A stretch of DNA of 37,689 nt from Candidatus Avelusimicrobium bubulum (lineage in GTDB: Bacteria; Elusimicrobiota; Elusimicrobia; Elusimicrobiales; Elusimicrobiaceae), in assembly GCA_902798835.1 (NCBI GenBank), contig CADBYN010000008.1, positions 1-37,689 on the forward strand. Reading direction: 5' to 3'. A program made the translations under genes and the position numbers. The notes under the pieces were generated by a model. It was given only the letters and a program-made list of their open reading frames with translations, was not told the DNA's origin and did not search any database. The stretch's first letter is position 1. Each line of letters opens with the position of its first letter. Shown here piece by piece: positions 29,869 to 37,689 of this stretch.

Positions 29869-29961
29869 AACCCTAGTGGGTGGCCGCCCCGTCCCACCAT
29901 ATGCAAGATACAAGGTATCAAGCGCATTCGAGGGCGATAATTTCTGACTTTCACTAGGGTT
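29869..29961. repeat. 93-base structured element with 10-bp terminal inverted repeat (mobile repeat or small RNA)
   Basis: The ends AACCCTAGTG (29869-29878) and CACTAGGGTT (29952-29961) are a perfect inverted repeat. Inside, CGCCC (29885-29889) can pair with GGGCG (29932-29936). GATAC/GTATC (29907-29911/29915-29919) form a hairpin framed by ATGC/GCAT (29901-29904 region with 29924-29927). GGTGG/CCACC (29879-29883/29894-29898) is a further option. It is more GC-rich than its AT-rich flanks. Read on the minus strand, the closing stem is followed by TTTTTATTT, as in a small RNA with a terminator. I cannot name a family. Confidence 0.55.
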
Positions 29962-30178
29962 AAATCTTAAAGGATATTAAAGGAAATTAGAAAGATGTTT
30001 GATTTATCTAATTTGACAGGCAGAAACGCTAATTCTTCTACCTAACCTTCAATGCTCCTACTAACAGTATTGAATAAAGCTAAAAATTTCAAGATCTAGT
30101 TTAAATTCAAATTTAATTCTTCAAAGAATTTGCGTCGAGAGAGAATTGTTTATAGCATACAGATTTCTATTCAAAACT
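29962..30178. other. AT-rich non-coding stretch
   Basis: No gene is evident. A 16-codon frame at 29995-30045 has a mediocre ribosome site and no neighbour to control. TTGACA at 30014-30019 has no partner -10 at the right distance. Small inverted repeats (AATTCTT/AAGAATT near 30115-30130) are within what AT-rich sequence gives by chance. Confidence 0.5.
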
Positions 30179-30187
30179 TGCTATAAT
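30179..30187 (+). promoter_or_regulatory. Extended -10 next to the glycosyltransferase start codon
   Basis: TGCTATAAT is a perfect extended -10. Transcription should begin 6-8 bases later, at 30193-30195, which is the ATG itself (30194), so the mRNA may be leaderless. Confidence 0.55.
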
Positions 30188-30193
30188 ACTTCT

Positions 30194-31288
30194 ATGAAAG
30201 TTTTGTATGTTATCACCTCCACCGACGTGGGCGGCGCGGAAAAATCGCTTGTTGAATTGGTTAAAACAATCTCCCCCCTTCACACCGTACGCGTAGTCAG
30301 TTTGAAACACGCAGGCCCGTTGGCGGAAGAACTAAAATCCGTCGGGGCGTCGGTCGTTTCGTTGGAGATGACAGGCGCCGGCCTGGGGTGCGTTTCTAAA
30401 TTATCGACGGAAATAAAAGCATTTCAGCCAGATATCGTGCATGCGATGCTCTTTCGCGCGATTGAATTTGCACGTTTGGCTTGCGCGGGCCGAAACATAA
30501 AACTGATTACTACCCCCCATTTTGATTTATCCCAAAAACCGCTTTGGATGCGCTGGCTGGACCGCGCGCTTAAAAGCATTGATACCGTAAGCACAGCCGA
30601 ATCACTAAGCACCTATAACTATTTGCGGGATATCCAACGTTATCCCCCCCAAAAAACGTTGTTTGTAGGCAATTCTGTAAAAAAGTCTTTATTTTTTAAG
30701 GATAATTCTATGAGACAATCCATGCGCAAAAAAAATGACTTTGCGGATGAGGATGTTGTCTTTATCAGCGTGGCGCGCTTGGCTGCGGTTAAGAACCCAC
30801 AAGGGCTGCTAAACGCATTTTCCAAAATTTTACCTGCTTGTCCGCGTGCTAAATTAATTTATGTAGGGGATGGGCAGCAATATTCTGTGTTGGAAAAACA
30901 AATTCAGGAAAGGAATTTATCCACCCACGTCTTGCTGGCCGGAGAACAAAAAAATATCAATGAGTGGCTTAATATGGCAGATGCTTTTGTGCTTTTCTCA
31001 AAAGAAGAATCTTTGCCTTTGGCGCTCTTGGAAGCACAGCAAGTCGGCCTTCCATGTATTGTGAGCAAGGTGGGGGATATGCCCAAACAAATTGAACATG
31101 GAAAGGACGGATTTGTCTGCAAGTCCGGTGATGAAATGTTGCTGTCTTGTCTGCTTACAGAACTATACGGAAATAGTACTTTGCGGGAAAAAATGAGCTC
31201 GTATTCTTTGCAAAAAAATGCTACAATAATAGACAGTTCTCAACAATATCAACAGCTTTATCAACAAATAATTGAGAATAAGGCCTAA
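30194..31288 (+). CDS. GT4-family glycosyltransferase
   Basis: The 364-residue protein has the two-domain GT-B layout. The N-terminal domain starts MKVLYVITSTDVGGAEKSL, a typical GT4 opening with the glycine-rich loop. The C-terminal domain has ISVARLAAVKNPQGLL and IYVGDGQQ. The nucleotide-sugar motif E-x7-E is at EESLPLALLEAQ, followed by GLPCIVSKVGDMP. It probably adds a sugar to LPS, a glycolipid or a surface polysaccharide; the substrate is unknown. The start at 30194 is chosen because the family motif begins there; an earlier in-frame ATG at 30146 would lie upstream of the visible -10. No ribosome site is present. Confidence 0.88.
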   Translation: MKVLYVITSTDVGGAEKSLVELVKTISPLHTVRVVSLKHAGPLAEELKSVGASVVSLEMTGAGLGCVSKLSTEIKAFQPDIVHAMLFRAIEFARLACAGRNIKLITTPHFDLSQKPLWMRWLDRALKSIDTVSTAESLSTYNYLRDIQRYPPQKTLFVGNSVKKSLFFKDNSMRQSMRKKNDFADEDVVFISVARLAAVKNPQGLLNAFSKILPACPRAKLIYVGDGQQYSVLEKQIQERNLSTHVLLAGEQKNINEWLNMADAFVLFSKEESLPLALLEAQQVGLPCIVSKVGDMPKQIEHGKDGFVCKSGDEMLLSCLLTELYGNSTLREKMSSYSLQKNATIIDSSQQYQQLYQQIIENKA

Positions 31289-31312
31289 AAAGTTTTCACG
31301 TGAAAACTTTTT
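31287..31312. promoter_or_regulatory. parS-like site 1
   Basis: A 26-base perfect palindrome centred on CACGTG, with core GTTTTCACGTGAAAAC, overlaps the glycosyltransferase stop codon. It resembles the ParB site TGTTTCACGTGAAACA, with both arms altered symmetrically. The T run on its 3' side may also help terminate transcription. Confidence 0.85.
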
Positions 31313-31334
31313 AGTGAGAGCCAAAATTTATAAA

Positions 31335-31360
31335 CAAAAGTTTTCACGTGAAAACTTTTG
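31335..31360. promoter_or_regulatory. parS-like site 2
   Basis: A second 26-base perfect palindrome with the same 24-base centre as site 1 and changed end bases. Its centre is 48 bases from that of site 1. It ends just before the ribosome site of lepB. Confidence 0.85.
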
Positions 31361-31372
31361 AAAGGAGAAAGT

Positions 31373-32344
31373 ATGGAAGCAAGACTGTTTTTAGCAGCCT
31401 GTATTATGTATACTTTTACGCTGAGTACAAGGTGGTTGCAGAAGAAAAACAAATTGACTTTGCCGTCGGTATTTAACAAGTGGCATGCTATCTTTTTATT
31501 CTTAATTTTAACTTGTGCGCTATACGTATTTTTATTTGTGATGAACGGGGGGACAGGAGATCCTTACCCGGTCAAAAAGTTCCTGTTAGGAGAAATAGTA
31601 GTATTAGGAATTTCTGCCTACGGGTTTTTCTCGGCTAAAAAAGCAGACAAAGAAAAACAGGAAAAAATTATTAAATCAGATTTAGATTGGAGTAACACAG
31701 TCTACTTTGCTGGTTTTGTAGCGTCTATTGTAATGTTCTTTTTTATTCAAGCTTTCAAAATACCCTCCGCTTCCATGCGCTATACGCTAGTGGAGGGGGA
31801 CCATTTGTTTGTCAATAAGGCAGTATATGGGTTTCGCGTGCCGTTTACAAACATCCGGTTTGGCCAATTCAAAGATATACAGAGGGGGGATATTATCATT
31901 TTTGAATTTCCGGCCAAAGACCGAACCCAAGTAAATTGTGGAGACCAGTCTCAATATGGGCGCGATTTTGTAAAACGTGTAATAGGTTTGCCTGGGGAAA
32001 CAGTGGAAGTTAAAAATGGTCGCCCTTGGGTTAATGGCAAAGAGCTTCCGGCCCAAGATTACGAAGTATACGAGAATCTTCCCCGTGTTTCGGATGATGG
32101 AAATGATGACCCCGAACTATACCAGGAAATTTGGCAGGAACACCTGTTAGATAATTATTTAGGTATAGAACTTCGTGATAAATTCGGCCCGGTGGTAGTG
32201 CCTGAAAACACCTATTTTGTTATGGGGGATAATCGGGACAATTCATGCGATTCGCGCTTTTGGGGCCCCGTTCCGCGGGAAAATATCAAAGGGAAAGCCT
32301 GGTTTATTTATTGGCCGCTTCAGAAAATTAGTCTCATTAAATAG
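31373..32344 (+). CDS. lepB: Signal peptidase I
   Basis: LepB cleaves signal peptides at the outer face of the inner membrane. The catalytic serine is S134 in KIPSASMRYTL and the general-base lysine K201 in DFVKRVIGLPGET. The box E motif MGDNRDNSCDSRFWG and the final GKAWFIYWP are intact. Membrane segments lie at about residues 3-20, 38-57, 69-87 and 110-128, an extended N-terminus. AAAGGAG lies 6 bases upstream of the start at 31373. It has 323 residues. It is wedged between parS sites and should process the secreted proteins of this region. Confidence 0.95.
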   Translation: MEARLFLAACIMYTFTLSTRWLQKKNKLTLPSVFNKWHAIFLFLILTCALYVFLFVMNGGTGDPYPVKKFLLGEIVVLGISAYGFFSAKKADKEKQEKIIKSDLDWSNTVYFAGFVASIVMFFFIQAFKIPSASMRYTLVEGDHLFVNKAVYGFRVPFTNIRFGQFKDIQRGDIIIFEFPAKDRTQVNCGDQSQYGRDFVKRVIGLPGETVEVKNGRPWVNGKELPAQDYEVYENLPRVSDDGNDDPELYQEIWQEHLLDNYLGIELRDKFGPVVVPENTYFVMGDNRDNSCDSRFWGPVPRENIKGKAWFIYWPLQKISLIK

Positions 32345-32360
32345 GTTTTCACGTGAAAAC
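32345..32360. promoter_or_regulatory. parS-like site 3
   Basis: A 16-base perfect palindrome, GTTTTCACGTGAAAAC, directly follows the lepB stop codon and lies 4 bases before the -35 of parA. ParB bound here could influence parAB expression. Confidence 0.85.
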
Positions 32361-32364
32361 TGCC

Positions 32365-32393
32365 TTGCGGCAGCGGTCCAATTATGATTTAAT
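32365..32393 (+). promoter_or_regulatory. Possible parAB promoter
   Basis: TTGCGG (32365-32370) and TTTAAT (32388-32393) are 17 bases apart, each matching four of six consensus bases. It lies between parS site 3 and the strong AGGAGG of parA. Confidence 0.45.
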
Positions 32394-32409
32394 ATAGGTA
32401 GGAGGAATT

Positions 32410-33243
32410 ATGGCAGAAATTGTAGTAGTTGCAAATCAAAAGGGGGGCGTTGGCAAAACGACTACCGCTATTAATTTAGCGTATGCGCTCTCCTGCTTAA
32501 ATCAAGAAGTTTTATTAGTAGACTTCGATCCGCAGGGAAATGCCGGGTCTGGCTTGGGGGTAACGGTAGAAGATGGCCAAAAATCGGTCTATCATCTGCT
32601 TACCAAAGTGGCTCCTTTTGATCAGGTAGTGCGGCAAACATCCAGTGAGTTTTTAGATGTGCTCCCTGCTTGTAAAGATTTGGCTGGAGCGGAAGTGGAA
32701 CTAGTTAATGTCCGCGGGCGCGAAAATATGCTCAAAGATGCCTTGGCGCCAATTCGCGATATGTACAAGTTTATCATTATTGATTGTCCTCCTTCTTTAG
32801 GTCTTCTTACCTTAAATGCCATGATGGCTGCCGATAGCGTCATTACTCCTGTACAGTGCGAATATTACGCCATGGAAGGGTTGGCGCATTTTATGGGTAC
32901 TGTAAACAAAATAAAACAATTTCTGCATCCTAACCTCAAAATGGATGGGGGAGTGCTTACGATGTACGATTCCCATCTCAATCTTGCCAAACAAGTGCGC
33001 GAAGAAGTCAGCCGTTTCTTCGGGGATAAAATTTATAAAACCCCTATCCCTCGCAATATCCGCCTGGCCGAGGCTCCCAGTTTTGGGCAATCCATTTTTG
33101 ATTATGAGCCTGCCTGCCGCGGAGCGGAAGCCTATATTAAATTGGCGGTGGAGTTTTTAACCCGCCGCGGTGCAAAAACAGAAGATTTTAATGAATTTAA
33201 ACTCGCCGGAGAACGTGCGATTAATTACGATTTTGGAGGATAA
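32410..33243 (+). CDS. parA: Chromosome partition ATPase ParA (Soj)
   Basis: ParA is the Walker-type ATPase that moves ParB-parS complexes on the nucleoid. The deviant Walker A KGGVGKTTTA is at 11-20 with the signature lysine. DFDPQGNAGSGLG, IIDCPPSLGLLTLNAM and NLAKQVREEV (switch/DNA-facing region) match Soj. The 277 residues have no N-terminal extension, as in chromosomal ParA. It has a strong AGGAGG. parB follows after 3 bases. Confidence 0.97.
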   Translation: MAEIVVVANQKGGVGKTTTAINLAYALSCLNQEVLLVDFDPQGNAGSGLGVTVEDGQKSVYHLLTKVAPFDQVVRQTSSEFLDVLPACKDLAGAEVELVNVRGRENMLKDALAPIRDMYKFIIIDCPPSLGLLTLNAMMAADSVITPVQCEYYAMEGLAHFMGTVNKIKQFLHPNLKMDGGVLTMYDSHLNLAKQVREEVSRFFGDKIYKTPIPRNIRLAEAPSFGQSIFDYEPACRGAEAYIKLAVEFLTRRGAKTEDFNEFKLAGERAINYDFGG

Positions 33244-33246
33244 CCC

Positions 33247-34158
33247 ATGGCCAGACAAGCATTAGGAAAAGGCCTCGATGCCTTGATTAAACAGACCCAA
33301 GAAGTTAGCAATTTACCGACGGAGCAAGCGGCGCAAGTTGTCCAAGAAACGCCCGGCATGAGCGTGCAGGCCATTGAAGTAAGCAAGATTGTTCCCAACC
33401 GTTTTCAACCCCGTCGAGTCTTCGACGAGGAAAAACTGCAAGAATTGGCAGCTTCTATTAAGGAGCACGGTCTTACACAACCAATCGTCGTTGTGTATGA
33501 TACCGGGCTGGATAAATATGAAATCGTCGTCGGGGAACGGCGTTTTCGCGCTACGCAACTGGCCGGTCTTACGACGATAGATGCCATTGTACATAAACAT
33601 TTAACCGACCAGGAACTGTGTGCTTTGGCGCTTATTGAAAACATCCAGCGCGAGGACTTAAACCCCATCGAAACCGCCCTAGGGTACCGCAACTTGATGA
33701 ATAAATTTTACGTTAAGCAGGTAGATTTAGCGGCGTATTGCGGCAAGTCCAAAGCGACGATTTCCAACACACTTCGCCTGTTAGAATTAGAGCCGGAAAT
33801 TCAACAAGCCCTTCAAGACCGCACCATTACCGAAGGGCACGCGCGTGCGTTGTTGATGGTCCCGGCCGGCTCGGCCCGCGTAGACGCTTTTACCAAGATC
33901 GTTAAAGCAAAAATGTCGGTGCGTCAAGCCGAACAGTTAGCCGACCGCTTATTAAAAGATACCCAACGCAAAGAGAGGAAATCCCGCCCGGGAACGCCGG
34001 ATGTGCTTTACTTTGAGCAAGAATTACAAGAAGTGTTAGGCACGAAAGTAGAAGTGAAATGCGGCAAAAACCCGGCCAAAGGGTCCTTGGTAATTCATTA
34101 CCATACCCTTGAGCAGTTAAACAACATTGCCGACCGCTTAAAACACAAAATGCTGTAA
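33247..34158 (+). CDS. parB: Chromosome partition protein ParB (Spo0J)
   Basis: ParB binds parS, spreads as a CTP-dependent clamp and stimulates ParA. The N-terminus GKGLDALI (7-14) is the ParA-contact helix. GERRFRA (96-102) lies in the CTP-binding domain, and ALIENIQREDLNPIETA is family-typical. A helix-turn-helix with YCGKSKATISNTLRLLELE follows, then the C-terminal dimer domain. It has 303 residues. GGAGG is 7 bases upstream, inside parA. The nearby sites at 31287-31360 and 32345-32360 are its likely targets. Confidence 0.97.
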   Translation: MARQALGKGLDALIKQTQEVSNLPTEQAAQVVQETPGMSVQAIEVSKIVPNRFQPRRVFDEEKLQELAASIKEHGLTQPIVVVYDTGLDKYEIVVGERRFRATQLAGLTTIDAIVHKHLTDQELCALALIENIQREDLNPIETALGYRNLMNKFYVKQVDLAAYCGKSKATISNTLRLLELEPEIQQALQDRTITEGHARALLMVPAGSARVDAFTKIVKAKMSVRQAEQLADRLLKDTQRKERKSRPGTPDVLYFEQELQEVLGTKVEVKCGKNPAKGSLVIHYHTLEQLNNIADRLKHKML

Positions 34159-34168
34159 AGTTCTTTCT

Positions 34169-34762
34169 ATGAAGGAAAAAGGGTTCACGTTGATAGAAAT
34201 GTTGGTTGTAGTTCTTATTATTGCCATTTTGGCAACGATAGGGATTCCGTGGTATCAGCGTGCCATTATAAGATCCGAAGGAATGGAGGTGTTAGAGTTA
34301 CTCAAAATGGTCACCGTTTCTTATCAGCATTATGTGCTGATGAACGGAGGATATCCCACACGTCCCTCTCAGCTGGATGTTCGTTTGCCGGGCTTTACCG
34401 GCAATACTTGTTGGAGCGGCTATGGGCATAATACCACAAATTGTTCCTCTAACGGTAAATGGGGATATCAAATGAGTAATTGGGGAGGATCAAGCGGCAA
34501 GCGACGCGGAGTAATGATGGGGTTTCTTACCGGGCCTTATCGGGGATGTGGATTTTATATTCCTTCTTATAGCGACAAACCTATAAAATCCATTTATTGC
34601 TTAGAAATTTCAACAAATTCGGTCACCTTTACCAAGGATAAAGGGGATTGTTGTATGAAAATATTTCATGCAAAACCCGTACGAAATACGTCGAACGTTG
34701 TTGTATCGAATACAACGAATCACAATTTTGCAATACCCTTCAATTGGTATTTAATGCCGTAG
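34169..34762 (+). CDS. Type IV pilin / pseudopilin
   Basis: A 5-residue leader ending in Gly (MKEKG|FTLIEM) has the ideal prepilin peptidase site with Glu at +5. The hydrophobic helix VVVLIIAILATIGIPWYQRAI follows. The remaining globular part is Gly-, Tyr- and Asn-rich, with six cysteines that could form disulfides; total 197 residues. It starts only 10 bases after parB with a poor ribosome site, so it may be co-transcribed with parAB. It should belong to a pilus or type II secretion-type machine not present in the window. It differs strongly from the other pilin (18543-19148) outside the N-terminal helix. Confidence 0.88.
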   Translation: MKEKGFTLIEMLVVVLIIAILATIGIPWYQRAIIRSEGMEVLELLKMVTVSYQHYVLMNGGYPTRPSQLDVRLPGFTGNTCWSGYGHNTTNCSSNGKWGYQMSNWGGSSGKRRGVMMGFLTGPYRGCGFYIPSYSDKPIKSIYCLEISTNSVTFTKDKGDCCMKIFHAKPVRNTSNVVVSNTTNHNFAIPFNWYLMP

Positions 34763-34777
34763 AAAATCCACATAAAA

Positions 34778-34804
34778 ACCCCCGGTTTATCTCCGGGGGT
34801 TTTC
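34778..34804. terminator. Terminator between pilin and mgtC-like gene
   Basis: A perfect 8-bp GC-rich stem (34778-34785/34793-34800) has a 7-base loop, T residues after it and an A run before it, so it can serve both converging genes. Confidence 0.9.
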
Positions 34805-34818
34805 TCTGCTCAATTCGT

Positions 34819-35451
34819 CTATTGATATAAACTGTGTACTTCGGGCATTTCTAACAGCTCGCGCGTGACTTTTTGAAATTCGTGCGCGGTAAACGTAGCC
34901 ACCAGCGACACGTGAAATAAATTATCTTGCTTGATTACTTCTCTTTTAAGCAGTTTGATATTTTGCTTTTCAATATGCTCAGTAATTTTTTCCACTATAG
35001 TCCATTTCGGGTCACATATGACACGTACCGTGTCATAATGGCGCATTTTTTCAACTAAAGAAAGCGTACGGCGCAGCACCAGTTGCACCACTAAAATCCC
35101 CGCGGCACAGGCGGTTGCCCACACATATTCACCATACCCTACGGCCATCCCCAACGCAGCGACTAACCACACATTGGCCGCTGTGGTAATACCCGAGACC
35201 TTGTTCCCGTCGCGCATAATGGCACCCGCACCGATAAAACCCACACCGGTTACAATTTGTGCGGCAATGCGGCCCGGATCTCCGCCGGCAAGGCCCATAA
35301 TTTCAGATAAGACGGTAAATAACATAGCCCCTAGACAGATAAGGCAGTTAGTGGCAAACCCGGCGGGTTTGTCGTGATATTGGCGTTCCATACCCAGCGC
35401 ACCGCCGAGTATCAACGCCAGAAAAATTTTAATAATCATGTCTGTAGTCAT
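34819..35451 (-). CDS. MgtC/SapB-family membrane protein
   Basis: The N-terminal membrane domain carries the MgtC family features. These are the motif LGGALGMERQ with the conserved Glu-Arg after the first helix, then GGDPGRIAAQIVTGVGFIGAGAIMRDG. GITTAANVWLVAALGMAVGYG follows. About four to five helices end near residue 125, and a soluble C-terminal domain of about 80 residues follows. The family is linked to growth at low Mg2+ and in some pathogens to survival in host cells; the transport role is disputed. The start at 35451 (MTTDMIIK) is preferred to 35466 on family likeness, but neither has a good ribosome site. Confidence 0.88.
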   Translation of the reverse strand: MTTDMIIKIFLALILGGALGMERQYHDKPAGFATNCLICLGAMLFTVLSEIMGLAGGDPGRIAAQIVTGVGFIGAGAIMRDGNKVSGITTAANVWLVAALGMAVGYGEYVWATACAAGILVVQLVLRRTLSLVEKMRHYDTVRVICDPKWTIVEKITEHIEKQNIKLLKREVIKQDNLFHVSLVATFTAHEFQKVTRELLEMPEVHSLYQ

Positions 35452-35488
35452 ATTCTTATCATACAAATACCGACGAAAAAAAGCAAGA

Positions 35489-35517
35489 AAAACACCCGCT
35501 CTCGTAGCGGGTGTTTT
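35489..35517 (-). terminator. Terminator of the beta-barrel protein gene
   Basis: A perfect 12-bp stem (35489-35500/35506-35517) with a 5-base loop is followed on the minus strand by T-rich sequence. It lies 17 bases after the stop codon of the barrel gene. Confidence 0.9.
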
Positions 35518-35533
35518 GAACTCTAAGAAATTC

Positions 35534-36172
35534 TTAGAAATAGAAACGACCGGTTAAAGCAGCCCCAAAACCGGAGCGGTCAGATAAGACACCTCCGTCT
35601 TTTTTCGCTTTAGCTGCAATGTTGTAGCGGGCATCTAAACCCAAAGCAAATACTTTGGTGAAACGATATTCGCCGCCGAGTACGATGTGCGGGAATACTT
35701 TGGTTTTGCTTTCGTCACCGTCCACATCAACCGTGTTGATATAACCGCTACCTTCCACTTTGGTGCGGATAATGGTGAAACCTGCACCGCCGAACCAAGA
35801 GAAGGCTTTAACGCCGTTGTCGCGTTTGTAATAAACGGTGAAAGGGAAAGAATAGGTGGTTTCTTTCAAGTTCCCATTGCTAAGCCCGCCATGAGCTTTT
35901 ACTTTGTTTTCACCATACATATCCCAACCAATTTTAGCACCGATTTTGTTGGCTTCATCATTTAAAGCCCATTCATGTAAAACTTCCAGGCTGAAATATC
36001 CAGGATTTTTGTCCAGTTCACGACTAAAGGATGTTCCCTCATCGAAAAGTTTTTTCATATCTTTAGGATCATTTTCACCAGCACCCAATTTTACACCCAC
36101 ACCCCATCCTTCCGCCATAGCGGCCGGGGCGACTAACAAAACTGCGAGCACTGCTAATACTAATTTTTTCAT
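35534..36172 (-). CDS. Small outer-membrane beta-barrel protein, unknown function
   Basis: A signal peptide of 20 residues ends in AAMA. The mature part has alternating hydrophobic strands with Gly/aromatic turns (GYFSLEVLHEW, TYSFPFTVYYK, FPHIVLGGEYRF). The final residue is Phe in RFYF, a typical barrel-insertion signal. At 212 residues it fits an eight-stranded OmpX/OmpA-barrel type protein. AAGGAG precedes the start, and the gene has its own terminator. The function cannot be told. Its presence supports a diderm cell envelope. Confidence 0.82.
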   Translation of the reverse strand: MKKLVLAVLAVLLVAPAAMAEGWGVGVKLGAGENDPKDMKKLFDEGTSFSRELDKNPGYFSLEVLHEWALNDEANKIGAKIGWDMYGENKVKAHGGLSNGNLKETTYSFPFTVYYKRDNGVKAFSWFGGAGFTIIRTKVEGSGYINTVDVDGDESKTKVFPHIVLGGEYRFTKVFALGLDARYNIAAKAKKDGGVLSDRSGFGAALTGRFYF

Positions 36173-36257
36173 GGCATCTCCTTGTTGTAAGAATTAATTA
36201 CTCCCATACTCTAACAAAAGAGGCATACAAAAAGCAAGAGAAATTATGACAGGTAGT

Positions 36258-37450
36258 TTATAATGGGGGCAAAGGCCCTATCCCTTCGGCGGGGACCACG
36301 TAAGGTTTTTTCAAAAGGCTTTTGGCTAAGTCGTCAAAACCCCATTTATCTTTGAAAGTAAGCACGTACTTATACTGTGCTTTGGCTTGTTCGCGCTCGC
36401 CCAACACGTCGTAGACTTGGCCTAATCGCAGTTCGTTCCATACGCCCCAGCGGCTGGGTTGTTGTGCTTTTATTTTTTGTCTGCCTTCTTCAAAAAGCTG
36501 CTTGGCGGCTTGAAAATTTCCTTGTGCCATTTGGGTTGTTCCCAACGCAGTATAAGCACGAGGAATGTAAATATCTTTGTAGAATTTATTCGTGCCGATA
36601 AGCGCTAAAAATTGATTAGCTTGGGCAGTAACTTCGTCATAATTTTTTGTTTCGTACAGACAAATAATTTCTACATAACGCATCAGCGGATTGTTGGGAA
36701 ATTTAGCGCGTAAGTAACGAATATATTGCAAAGAAGTAGACGGATCATAGAATTTGCTGGCGCGTGTATTTTGCACTTCTATTAAAATCAGCTTGGCAGA
36801 ATCCGACGTAAAATGCGCTTTTTGTCGTGCGAGATTCAAAAAACGCACGCCTTTTTCGGGGTTTCCTTTAATAGCCACAATTTTTGCCAATACTTTGATT
36901 ACAGTAGGGAGAGTTCCTGCAAAATATTCATAAATTCCCAAGCCGAAATAAGCGTCGTAATATGTGGGATCTAGTTTGAGGGCTTTTTCCAAATTACTAA
37001 TAGCTTTACGCCCGGCGAAATAGGACGTTATCCAATTGCGGTTGCGCATGTTAAACATGGCGCGCAACCCATACAGGGCCCCAATACCCATATATCCGTT
37101 AGAATCATCTGGATATTTTTTAATCCAGCGTTTAATGCCGGCGATGGAATTATCTAAAATTTTTTCGAACACTTTGCGCTGCTGATCGTCGCTGGTTTCA
37201 AATTCGTACTCGTAACGGCTCCATGCAATCATCGCATTGCCGAAATGCGCAAACGGATGATCGGGGTATAACGCAAAAACTTTTTGGATGTTTTCCTGTG
37301 CGGCATCAAAATCCAGGCTATACACGCCATTGATCCCTTTGGTGGCGTACTCCATTGCATCGGGCGGGAGCGTCAGTTCCGCGTGTGCCGGGGTTATCAG
37401 AGAAGCAAAAATAAGGCAGGCTGCCGCCACTACGTGCAACAAATTACGCA

Positions 37451-37451
<1 letters not shown>
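36258..37451 (-). CDS. Secreted TPR-repeat protein, unknown function
   Basis: A signal peptide of about 24 residues ends in PAHA, so the protein is exported, probably to the periplasm. The mature 373 residues are helical with TPR-like units: SLDFDAAQENIQKVFALYPDHPFAHFG near residue 45, ALKLDPTYYDAYFGLGIYEY near 160, and AYTALGTTQMAQGNFQAAKQLFEEG near 310. Another unit is LRLGQVYDVLGEREQAKAQY. Such proteins scaffold envelope complexes; the specific role is unknown. Its ATG overlaps the serS stop by 1 base, so it is probably coupled to serS. Confidence 0.85.

Positions 37452-37689
<238 letters not shown>

Noticed and set aside
29995-30045. 16-codon leader-peptide-like frame
   Set aside because: No regulatory residue run, no following terminator, and the next gene has its own -10; AT-rich sequence gives such frames by chance.

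Overview
The window looks like the chromosomal origin region of an anaerobic, diderm, gut-type bacterium. The best guess is the Elusimicrobium lineage (Elusimicrobiota), but this is an inference. The support is a heptose epimerase (LPS core), a diaminopimelate pathway, a signal-peptide beta-barrel protein ending in Phe, superoxide reductase and flavodiiron oxygen/NO defence, and pseudopilins with an [27 protein letters not shown]-type N-terminus, which I associate with that phylum. G+C is moderate, except for the first ~240 bases.

Layout, left to right. (1) 2-238: the end of a GC-rich ABC ATPase and its terminator. (2) 538-5442 (+): dapA-asd-dapB and a divergent MurC-type ligase with a Cys-rich tail, tightly coupled and followed by two small membrane protein genes. 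(3) 9048-5435 (-): glmU-prs-rplY-pth, the same order as gcaD-prs-ctc-spoVC in Bacillus subtilis. (4) 16641-9129 (-): an F-type ATP synthase operon, atpZ-B-E-F-H-A-(hldD)-G-D-C, with hldD inserted between atpA and atpG. (5) 18204-16747 (-): a cytoplasmic GH13 glycosidase. (6) 18205-19201 (+): an unusual leader and a pseudopilin gene. The leader has mutually exclusive helices and a terminator, and the pilin leader peptide is interrupted by a double-hairpin repeat. (7) 27220-19227 (-): dnaA, dnaN, a DciA-like gene, gyrB and gyrA, with a DnaA-box cluster between dnaN and dnaA and no recF. (8) 27493-29798 (+): superoxide reductase, flavodiiron protein, flavin reductase and rubredoxin, an O2/NO detoxification set. 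(9) 29799-30193: a non-coding stretch with a 93-base element whose ends form a 10-bp inverted repeat. (10) 30194-34762 (+): a glycosyltransferase, lepB flanked by three parS-like palindromes, parA, parB and a second pseudopilin. (11) 37689-34819 (-): serS (partial), a TPR lipoprotein-like or secreted protein, a small beta-barrel protein and an MgtC-family protein.

Transcription is mostly leftward on the left of dnaA and rightward on its right. This is expected if replication starts in the dnaA/dnaN area, and parABS lies about 4-7 kb away, as is usual for ori-proximal centromeres.

The most unusual feature is the 18312-18507 leader. One segment (18371-18380) can pair either with an upstream strand or with a strand inside the terminator, which is the architecture of a riboswitch or attenuator. 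I could not assign it to a known family.

I saw no tRNA, rRNA, CRISPR array or insertion sequence with a transposase.
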